Translations under genes and position numbers: made by a program
Assembly: GCA_021323835.1 (NCBI GenBank)
Contig: JAJPKI010000166.1
Location: 1 to 5,178 of the forward strand
Origin: Verrucomicrobiota bacterium
GTDB taxonomy: Bacteria > Verrucomicrobiota > Verrucomicrobiia > Limisphaerales > UBA11358
Length of the DNA: 5,178 nt
Direction: 5' to 3'
The notes under the pieces: generated by a model
Database searches by the model: none
What the model was told of the DNA's origin: nothing
The model's input: the letters and a program-made list of their open reading frames with translations, nothing else
Shown here: piece after piece, positions 1 through 5,178 of the stretch
How positions within the stretch are numbered: the first letter of the stretch is position 1
Layout of the letters: each line of letters begins with the position of its first letter

Positions 1-396
1 CGCGACACGCTCGCGCAATTTAATTCCGAAACCGGAACGATTCACAAATTGCACGAGCCGACGCAGCTTCTGCGTCTTGTTGCGCAGGTTGGCTTGCCGC
101 CGCAATTGCTGGACGTTGTGAGCATTATTCCTGTCGGCAAAGGCATTGCCGGCGAGTGCGCGCAAAAAAATCAGCCGGTGACGATTTGTAATTTGCAGAC
201 GGATTCCAGCGGCGTAGCCAAACCGGGCGCGAAACAAACCGGCGTCGGCGGCGCATTGTGCGTGCCGATTCGCGATGGAAATAAGCTGATTGGCACGCTC
301 GGCATCGGCACACGGCGCGAATATGAATACTCGGCAGCAGAAATCAATTCGCTGCAAGAAATTGGTCGCCGCGTCGCTGAAATTATGAAACAGTAA
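1..396 (+). CDS. GAF-domain protein, 5' end missing
   Basis: The frame is open from the first base, so the gene begins upstream; 131 residues and the stop are visible. A TTG at 49 is an internal Leu codon rather than a start, because the GAF fold already begins before it (FNSETGTIHKL at residues 7-17). The IPVGKGIAG motif (43-51), the CNLQTD segment (63-68) and the LCVPIRDG...IGTLGIG strands (86-103) are typical of small stand-alone GAF proteins. The end (about 112-131) is the usual closing helix, with nothing after it, so this is probably a single-domain cytoplasmic protein. GAF domains bind small ligands or mediate dimerisation; the ligand cannot be read here. Cysteines lie at 53, 63 and 87. 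The stop is 4 bases before the MoxR ATPase gene, which suggests co-transcription. The family call is firm; the role is unknown. Confidence 0.88.
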   Translation, partial: RDTLAQFNSETGTIHKLHEPTQLLRLVAQVGLPPQLLDVVSIIPVGKGIAGECAQKNQPVTICNLQTDSSGVAKPGAKQTGVGGALCVPIRDGNKLIGTLGIGTRREYEYSAAEINSLQEIGRRVAEIMKQ

Positions 397-400
397 TCTC

Positions 401-1393
401 ATGGCGCTCATCGTTGCCAAAGAAAAACCGAAAGTGACTTTACCGCCAGTCACGCCCACGAAAAATCTTTCGCCGTCGGATGTTTCGGCAATTGCGCAGC
501 AATTAATTTCCAACATCGAGAAAGTTATCATCGGCAAGCACGAACAAATCGTCCAGGCCATCGCGGTTTTTTTTGCCGAAGGACATTTGCTGCTCGAAGA
601 CGTTCCCGGCGTGGCGAAAACTATGCTCGCGCGGGCGATTGCGTTGAGCGCGGGCTGCACGTTCAAACGAATTCAATGCACGCCGGATTTACAGCCCGAA
701 GACGTGCTCGGCGAAGCACGAATTGAACCGACAACCGGCCGCACGGAATTTTATTTCGGCCCGCTGTTCTCGCAATTCGTGCTCGTGGATGAAATCAACC
801 GCGCCGCGCCGCGCACGCAATCGGCGCTGCTCGAAGCAATGGGTGAATCGTCCGTGACGGCGGGCAATGTCACTTACCGTTTGCAAAAGCCGTTCATGGT
901 CATCGCCACGCAAAATCCGATTGAGCAGGAAGGCACATTTCTTTTGCCCGAGGCGCAGAAGGATAGATTTCTGATTCGCATGAATCTCGGCTACCCGAAT
1001 TTGGGCGATGAAAAGCAAATGGTGGAACGTTTCCAATTGCAGCATCCGATTGAAACGCTGCAACCGGTCACGTCGCCCGATGGAATTATGAAATGCCAGG
1101 CCGCCGTTCGCGAAATCAAAGTGCCGTCGGAAGTGAATGATTTGATTTTGCGCATTGTCCGCGCTACGCGAGAGCACCCTGCTCTGCTCCTCGGCGCCAG
1201 TCCGCGCGGTTCGCTGGGACTTTTTCGCATGGCGCAAGCGGTGACGGCAATTGCTGGAGAAGATTCCGTTTCCGCTGAATTGGTAAAATCACTCGCACAA
1301 ATTGTTCTCGCGCATCGCCTCATCGTTCGCAAAGAGGAAAAATTTCGGAATGTGAAAATTGAAGACGTCGTCGCGGAAATTCTCAATTCGTAA
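401..1393 (+). CDS. MoxR-family AAA+ ATPase
   Basis: A complete 330-residue protein, normal length for MoxR ATPases, preceded by a roughly 35-residue variable N-terminus. The Walker A loop is EDVPGVAKT (66-74, Lys73 and Thr74), with the Ala before Lys that is common in MoxR proteins. Walker B is VLVDE (127-131), followed by INRAAPRTQSALLEAM. Sensor 1 is ATQNP (169-173, Asn172), the arginine finger is probably Arg189 in KDRF, and sensor 2 is Arg269 in ASPRG. The C-terminal lid helices end in LAHRLIVR. MoxR proteins act as cytoplasmic chaperone-like ATPases that help assemble or activate partner complexes, often with metal cofactors or von Willebrand-domain proteins. No such partner is adjacent; the neighbours are a GAF protein 4 bases upstream and an MFS transporter 36 bases downstream. 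The ATG at 401 is the natural start although no clear ribosome binding site precedes it. The client is unknown. Confidence 0.95.
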   Translation: MALIVAKEKPKVTLPPVTPTKNLSPSDVSAIAQQLISNIEKVIIGKHEQIVQAIAVFFAEGHLLLEDVPGVAKTMLARAIALSAGCTFKRIQCTPDLQPEDVLGEARIEPTTGRTEFYFGPLFSQFVLVDEINRAAPRTQSALLEAMGESSVTAGNVTYRLQKPFMVIATQNPIEQEGTFLLPEAQKDRFLIRMNLGYPNLGDEKQMVERFQLQHPIETLQPVTSPDGIMKCQAAVREIKVPSEVNDLILRIVRATREHPALLLGASPRGSLGLFRMAQAVTAIAGEDSVSAELVKSLAQIVLAHRLIVRKEEKFRNVKIEDVVAEILNS

Positions 1394-1397
1394 TTTC

Positions 1398-1422
1398 GGC
1401 TCGCGAGAACGCTTGCTCCACC
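1398..1422. repeat. Possible dispersed repeat remnant in the MoxR-MFS gap
   Basis: The 36-base gap holds a GC-rich segment with the palindrome TCGCGA (1401-1406) and a small hairpin: GCGAG (1403-1407) pairs with CTTGC (1412-1416, one G-T pair) around loop AACG. It resembles, from memory only, short intergenic elements scattered in verrucomicrobial genomes. No second copy is visible in this window, so calling it a repeat is inference. No T-run follows, so it does not look like a terminator. Confidence 0.22.
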
Positions 1423-1429
1423 ATTCAAA

Positions 1430-2596
1430 ATGACTGCCGATAAGAAAAAACTCGCGCTGCGATTTGTTCTCGCCCTCGGCATCGTCAGTTTGTTCGCCGA
1501 TATGACTTACGAAGGTGCGCGGAGTATTTCCGGGCAATTTCTTTTTTCGCTCGGCGCGAGTGCAGCGGTTGTAGGCTTCGTTGCCGGATTTGGCGAATTG
1601 GTCGGTTACGGCTTTCGTTCGATTTCCGGTTACATCGCCGACAAAACACACAAATACTGGCCAATCATTTTTGTTGGTTACGCAATCAATTTATTTGCCG
1701 TGCCCGCGCTCGCGCTTGCGGGAAACTGGCCGCTCGCCGCAACATTGATAATTGCCGAGCGATTCGGAAAAGCGATTCGCCGTCCGTCCGTGCAGGCGAT
1801 GTTGTCGCATGCGGGCAGCCAAATCGGTCGCGGCTGGGCGTTTGGCCTGCACGAATTTCTCGACCAAACAGGCGCAACCATTGGCCCGCTCATCACGGCG
1901 CTGGTTTTATATTTGCGCGGCGGTTATCACCACGCATTTGCCGCGCTGCTCGCGTCGGCGGCGTTGAGCATGATTGCGCTCATCAGCGCGCGAATTTTTT
2001 ATCCGCGCCCGCAGGAATTGGAAGCGCGCAAGCCGACCGTTTTGGAAACGCGCGGATTTTCAAAATCGTATTGGCTTTATGTCATCGCCGGTGGATTGAT
2101 TGCCGCCGGTTTTGCGGATTTTTCGCTCGTGGCATTTCATTTTCAAAAAGCCAATGTCGTTCCGCAAAGTCTCGTGCCGGTTTTTTATTCGGCGGCGATG
2201 GTGACAGGTGGAACGGCGTCGCTCATTTTCGGAAAATTGTTCGACAAAATCGGATTGCGAATTGTCCTGCTCGCATTTTTTCTCGGCGCGTTGTTTGCGC
2301 CGTGCGTTTTTCTCGGCGGATTTGGATTTGCGCTGGCCGGAATGATTTTTTGGGGCATTGGCATGGGCGCGCAGGATTCGTTGCTCGGCGCCGTTTTGTC
2401 GGAAGTGATTTCCGCAAACAAACGCAGCACGGCATTTGGCGTGTTCGATACGATGTTTGGGATTTTTTGGTTCGCGGGAAGCGCAGCGATGGGCTTGCTT
2501 TATGACAAATCGGTTTTGGCCGTGGTGATTTTTTCCGTCGCATTGCAATTGGCCGCGCTGCCGATTTTTATTTTTGCGAAACGCGCCGCAAGATAA
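1430..2596 (+). CDS. Major facilitator superfamily transporter
   Basis: A complete 388-residue inner-membrane protein with about 12 hydrophobic segments, roughly at 10-28, 43-62, 77-97, 100-112, 140-162, 168-190, 213-235, 248-268, 276-294, 296-316, 336-356 and 361-383. The loop after segment 2 holds a motif A variant, SGYIADKTHKYW (66-77, Asp71), and the matching second-half loop is FGKLFDKIG (267-275), as expected of two six-helix halves. FADMTYEGARSISG (22-35) at the end of helix 1 and AERFGKAIRRPS (109-120) are distinctive and look like a subfamily signature. Helix 4 is short by eye. The substrate cannot be inferred; a drug or metabolite exporter, or a proton-coupled uptake system, are both possible. 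ATG 1430 puts the first helix in the usual place. The gene follows the MoxR ATPase by 36 bases and ends 3 bases from the stop of the opposing gene. Confidence 0.92.
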   Translation: MTADKKKLALRFVLALGIVSLFADMTYEGARSISGQFLFSLGASAAVVGFVAGFGELVGYGFRSISGYIADKTHKYWPIIFVGYAINLFAVPALALAGNWPLAATLIIAERFGKAIRRPSVQAMLSHAGSQIGRGWAFGLHEFLDQTGATIGPLITALVLYLRGGYHHAFAALLASAALSMIALISARIFYPRPQELEARKPTVLETRGFSKSYWLYVIAGGLIAAGFADFSLVAFHFQKANVVPQSLVPVFYSAAMVTGGTASLIFGKLFDKIGLRIVLLAFFLGALFAPCVFLGGFGFALAGMIFWGIGMGAQDSLLGAVLSEVISANKRSTAFGVFDTMFGIFWFAGSAAMGLLYDKSVLAVVIFSVALQLAALPIFIFAKRAAR

Positions 2597-2615
2597 ATTT
2601 TACTGCGGATTTTGC
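2586..2615. terminator. Weak hairpin between converging genes, possible shared terminator
   Basis: CCGCA (2586-2590) pairs perfectly with TGCGG (2604-2608) around a 13-base loop that can fold further (TAA 2594-2596 with TTA 2600-2602). A short ATTTT follows on the + strand. The transporter's stop (2594-2596) and the complement of the opposing gene's stop (2600-2602) both lie in the loop. The stem is only 5 bp and the T-run is short, so termination here is plausible but not shown. Confidence 0.3.
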
Positions 2616-3313
2616 AGATAGCCTTGAAAGAGCGGTTCGAATTCTTTGAGATTGTCATCCGCGCTCGAAAATGCGGCGGCGGAAGCAAAACAATCCAGGC
2701 CGACCAGCGCGTTCAAACTGGCATCGCGCGGATTGATGCTCAGCAGGCGTTTGGTGAAATGCTGATTCACCGTCGCGATGTCCTCGTAAATTTTTGTAAA
2801 ATTTTCCAGCTTCCAATCCGGTGTTTTTCCTTCGCGGTCGCGGAAATATTGCGCGAGCAAATACATTGAAGCCGCGCGATACAGCGTTTCTTCCAGCGAT
2901 GAAAACGGTAAATGCGTATAAACCATCGGACGCAACTTGTCCATAATCGGGCAGCCGCTCGTGACCATGTAAAGTCCCATGAGCGAGCCGATGCCGTATT
3001 GCACGGTGGCGCGTTTGTGATACTCGCGCGACTCGCTGCGGATGGTGATTTCCGCCTCTTCGATGGAAAGCGAATCTTTGAACGATTCAATGATGTCAAT
3101 CAGATTGGCCGCAATCGGACAATGCTGATGCGTTTTTGGCGAGAGTGGACAATTGGGACATTGATGGTGTTCCAATTTTGTCCATTGCCGAATCGTTGAG
3201 GTGTGTTCAGGAACGAATTGCAGCGATGGCTTTCGCAACTTCACTGAAAATCTTTTTTCACGCCCGTCCTTGAGCTTGAATTCGTATTCAATCGTGACAA
3301 CTTCCTCGTTCAT
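2600..3313 (-). CDS. Uncharacterised protein with Cys/His cluster
   Basis: A complete 237-residue soluble protein with no signal peptide or membrane helix. The N-terminus (5-35) looks like paired beta strands (VTIEYEFKLKDGREKRFSVKL). Next comes a cluster HHQCPNCPL (49-57) and HQHCPIA (62-68), giving Cys52, Cys55 and Cys65 with His49, 50, 62 and 64. The rest is mostly helical and includes GSLMGLYMVTSGCPIMDKLRP (split: GSLMGLYMVTSG 109-120, then CPIMDKLRP 121-129, Cys121) and EETLYRAASMYLLAQYF (141-157). The cysteines could hold a metal ion, but that is inference. It resembles a domain of unknown function that I recall as DUF6901; I cannot confirm this. The start ATG (complement of 3311-3313) has a weak AGG site 9 bases upstream. 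It is transcribed alone, converging on the transporter gene and diverging from homoserine dehydrogenase. Coding is well supported by the coherent sequence; function is unknown. Confidence 0.85.
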   Translation of the reverse strand: MNEEVVTIEYEFKLKDGREKRFSVKLRKPSLQFVPEHTSTIRQWTKLEHHQCPNCPLSPKTHQHCPIAANLIDIIESFKDSLSIEEAEITIRSESREYHKRATVQYGIGSLMGLYMVTSGCPIMDKLRPMVYTHLPFSSLEETLYRAASMYLLAQYFRDREGKTPDWKLENFTKIYEDIATVNQHFTKRLLSINPRDASLNALVGLDCFASAAAFSSADDNLKEFEPLFQGYLQNPQ

Positions 3314-3401
3314 TTGACTTCGCCTGCTACGATAACACCAGCAGCTTTGAAGCCAAATAAATTCGCTTCGCGGTCTTTTTTGTGATTCAAAATTGCATTG
3401 T

Positions 3402-3420
3402 CCGCGCGCAATTTTCGCGG
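3402..3420. other. Short inverted repeat just upstream of the hom start
   Basis: CCGCG (3402-3406) and CGCGG (3416-3420) form a perfect 5-bp inverted repeat around a 9-base spacer, ending 15 bases before the preferred ATG at 3436. It could be an RNA hairpin in the leader or a protein site, or chance in GCG-rich DNA. No T-run follows. The rest of the 3314-3435 gap shows no promoter I would defend. Confidence 0.2.
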
Positions 3421-3435
3421 CAAACTCAACGCTTC

Positions 3436-4740
3436 ATGCAGCAAGTGAACTTCGGCATCATCGGACTCGGCACGGTGGGCAGCGGCGTTTTCGACGCGCT
3501 CAAGCTCAACGGCGACTTGCTGTCTTCGCGCATCGGGGTGCGCGTGCAAATTGGAAGAATCGCCGTGCGTTCCATAAAAAAATGCTCGTCGAAAATTCCG
3601 CGCAACTTGCTCACGGAAAATTGGCGCGAACTGATTGATGACCAGAAAATCCAAATCATTGCGGAATTAGTCGGCGGCACAACTATCGCTCGTGAAATTG
3701 TTTTGGCCGCGCTCAAAGCCGGAAAACCCGTCATTACGGCAAACAAAGCGCTCATTTCCGCGCACGGCGAAGAACTTTTTGCCGCCGCAAAAAAATTTGG
3801 CACGAATTTATATTATGAGGCCAGCGTGTGTGGCGGCATTCCCATCATCAAATCTCTGCGCGAAGGATTTGTCGGCAATCGCATCAATGCGCTTTACGGC
3901 ATCGTCAACGGCACCTGCAATTATATTTTAACGCGCATGAAACTCGAAGGCGCGGATTTCGCCGGCGTCCTCGCCGACGCGCAACGGCTCGGTTACGCCG
4001 AAACGCCGCCGGATTTGGATATTGATGGTCACGATGCCGCGCACAAGATTGGAATTCTTGCGTCGCTCGCGCACGGCTTTTGGGTGAATCCAAAAAAGAT
4101 TCACGTCGAAGGAATTCGCCACGTCAGCGCGCTCGACATCAAATTCGCCGGCGAACTTGGTTACACAATTAAATTGCTCGGCATTGTCAAAAAATGTTCC
4201 AGCGCCTGTCGCGTTCAAGTTTCGGTTTATCCGACGTTGATTCCGAATTCGCACGTGCTTGCCAGCGTGAACTATGCGTTCAATGCCGTGTTCGTTCACG
4301 GCGATGTTGTTGGCGATTCACTTTTTTACGGACGCGGCGCGGGAAAAGACCCGACGGCGAGCGCCGTTTTGAGCGACATTGCCGACGCCGCGCTTGATTT
4401 GAAATTTTCCAACAAGCATCGCATTCCGCCGTTTGTGCCGCATGAATGCGAAGGCGCGGTGCTGCCGATTGAAGAAGTCGTGTCGCAATATTTTGTCCGG
4501 CTCAACGTCGCCGACAAACCCGGCACGCTCGCGAAAATCGCCGCGATTTTTGGGCAATCGAACATCGGCATTTCGTCCGTGATTCAACCTGAAGGCCACG
4601 AAGGCAAAAGTGTGCCGCTGATTTTCATGCTGCATTACGCTACCAATGGCGCGGTTCAAAATGCTTTGAAAAAAATCGGGAAATTGCCGGTCGTCAAAGG
4701 CAAGCCAGTCATGTTACGCGTCGAAAATTTTGAAAAATAA
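3436..4740 (+). CDS. hom: Homoserine dehydrogenase with C-terminal ACT domain
   Basis: The enzyme reduces aspartate semialdehyde to homoserine with NAD(P)H in the cytoplasm, the branch step toward threonine and methionine. From ATG 3436 it has 434 residues, normal for the monofunctional form; there is no fused aspartate kinase. The Rossmann loop is GIIGLGTVGSG (7-17; Gly10, 12, 15). NKALIS (103-108) supplies the conserved Lys104. The GGIPIIKSL and GIVNGTCNYIL stretches (about 132-166) are family hallmarks. ETPPDLDIDGHDAAHK (189-204) carries Glu189, Asp200 and Lys204, matching the substrate-binding and catalytic residues. A C-terminal ACT domain begins at YFVRLNVADKPGTLAKIA (352-369), which in this family usually allows threonine feedback inhibition. 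An upstream GTG at 3382 would add 18 residues unlike the family, so 3436 is preferred although no ribosome binding site is clear. Threonine synthase follows after 24 bases, so the two are likely co-transcribed. Confidence 0.97.
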   Translation: MQQVNFGIIGLGTVGSGVFDALKLNGDLLSSRIGVRVQIGRIAVRSIKKCSSKIPRNLLTENWRELIDDQKIQIIAELVGGTTIAREIVLAALKAGKPVITANKALISAHGEELFAAAKKFGTNLYYEASVCGGIPIIKSLREGFVGNRINALYGIVNGTCNYILTRMKLEGADFAGVLADAQRLGYAETPPDLDIDGHDAAHKIGILASLAHGFWVNPKKIHVEGIRHVSALDIKFAGELGYTIKLLGIVKKCSSACRVQVSVYPTLIPNSHVLASVNYAFNAVFVHGDVVGDSLFYGRGAGKDPTASAVLSDIADAALDLKFSNKHRIPPFVPHECEGAVLPIEEVVSQYFVRLNVADKPGTLAKIAAIFGQSNIGISSVIQPEGHEGKSVPLIFMLHYATNGAVQNALKKIGKLPVVKGKPVMLRVENFEK

Positions 4741-4764
4741 ATTTTCCAAGCGAAAATAATTTCC

Positions 4765-5178
4765 ATGTCTCTGCTTTTCTACAGCACCAACGGTCAATCG
4801 CCCGCAGTCAATCTGCGCGAAGCGCTGCTCGCCGGCCAAGCGCCGGACCGCGGACTTTATTTTCCAAAAGAATTTCCAAAATTTACGCGAGACGAACTCG
4901 CCGCATTTTCAAAACTGCCGTATCACGAAATCGCGTTCCGCGTTTTGTCAAAATTCACAGACGGAATTATTCCCGCTGACGATGTGGCTGCAATGTGCCA
5001 TGACGCCTACAATTTTCCTGTGCCGCTGGAAATCATCGGTGGTCGCACGTATTTGATGCGGCTGGATCAAGGACCGACGGCGTCATTCAAAGATTTCGCC
5101 GCCCAAATGATGGCGCGGATGTTCGGAAGATTTTTGCGCGAAGACGAACGGCAAGTGACAATTCTCACGGCGACGAGC
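4765..5178 (+). CDS. thrC: Threonine synthase, 3' end missing
   Basis: The first 138 codons of the pyridoxal-phosphate enzyme that turns O-phosphohomoserine into threonine; the frame is open to the last base. The N-terminal domain shows YSTNGQSPAVNLREALLAG (6-24) then APDRGLYFPKEFP (26-38), the signature of the E. coli/yeast-like threonine synthase class. The cofactor lysine is Lys109 in GPTASFKDFA (103-112). The visible part stops at LTATS (134-138), where the phosphate-binding GDTG loop normally continues. About two thirds of the protein should lie beyond the window. ATG 4765 fits the family start; the 24-base gap after hom lacks a clear Shine-Dalgarno site, a promoter or a terminator, so an operon with hom is likely. 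Homoserine kinase is not between the two genes, as it is in the thrABC operon of E. coli. Confidence 0.96.
   Translation, partial: MSLLFYSTNGQSPAVNLREALLAGQAPDRGLYFPKEFPKFTRDELAAFSKLPYHEIAFRVLSKFTDGIIPADDVAAMCHDAYNFPVPLEIIGGRTYLMRLDQGPTASFKDFAAQMMARMFGRFLREDERQVTILTATS

Noticed and set aside
157..261. The GAF cysteines (53, 63, 87) have the same 10 and 24 residue spacing as I recall for the three active-site cysteines of E. coli free methionine-(R)-sulfoxide reductase.
   Set aside because: Aligning on the IPVGxG motif puts the enzyme's middle cysteine at Ala50 here, so the cysteines are out of register and the spacing match looks like coincidence.
2060..2548. 162-codon open frame on the - strand inside the transporter gene.
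   Set aside because: Its very basic, low-complexity composition is typical of the antisense of GCG- and TTT-rich membrane protein codons.
401..3313. A defence or mobile island built from the MoxR ATPase, the transporter and the unknown protein.
   Set aside because: No nuclease, integrase, toxin or repeat boundary is visible, composition matches the flanking biosynthetic genes, and the unknown gene is on the other strand.
3329..3356. Possible - strand promoter for the uncharacterised gene: TTGGCT and TATCGT with a 16-base spacer.
   Set aside because: Each box matches only 4 of 6 consensus bases, the resulting leader would be under 10 bases, and such matches are frequent by chance.
3310..3654. 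Open frame on the - strand, antisense to hom, whose stop overlaps the start of the uncharacterised minus-strand gene (ATGA).
   Set aside because: It is mostly antisense to strongly conserved hom coding sequence, and its protein is Arg/His-rich without family features; the ATGA overlap alone is weak evidence.

Overview
The window is dense, ordinary-looking bacterial chromosome carrying six protein genes. No RNA gene, CRISPR array, insertion sequence or phage gene is visible. The mixed composition (GCG-rich codons interrupted by long A and T tracts), the weak or absent Shine-Dalgarno sites and the protein styles fit a Verrucomicrobiota member, perhaps of the Pedosphaera-like group. That placement is an impression from sequence style and was not tested by alignment.

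Left part (1-2596, + strand): the 3' end of a small GAF-domain protein is followed 4 bases later by a complete MoxR-family AAA+ ATPase, then after 36 bases by a major facilitator superfamily transporter. The spacing suggests one transcript at least for the first two genes. The MoxR gene has no DUF58/von Willebrand partner directly downstream, which is where it often sits. The MoxR-MFS gap holds a short GC-rich sequence that may be a copy of a dispersed repeat.

Middle (2600-3313, - strand): a 237-residue soluble protein of unknown function faces the transporter gene, and the two stop codons are only 3 bases apart inside a small hairpin. Its cysteine/histidine cluster is the least understood feature of the window.

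Right part (3436-5178, + strand): homoserine dehydrogenase with a C-terminal ACT domain is followed 24 bases later by the start of threonine synthase, which runs off the window edge. These are the first and last enzymes of the homoserine-to-threonine branch of aspartate-family amino acid synthesis. Homoserine kinase, the step between them, is not in the window.

I see no convincing new multi-gene system. The best leads are the uncharacterised Cys/His protein, the GAF-MoxR pairing, and the possible repeat at about 1398-1422.
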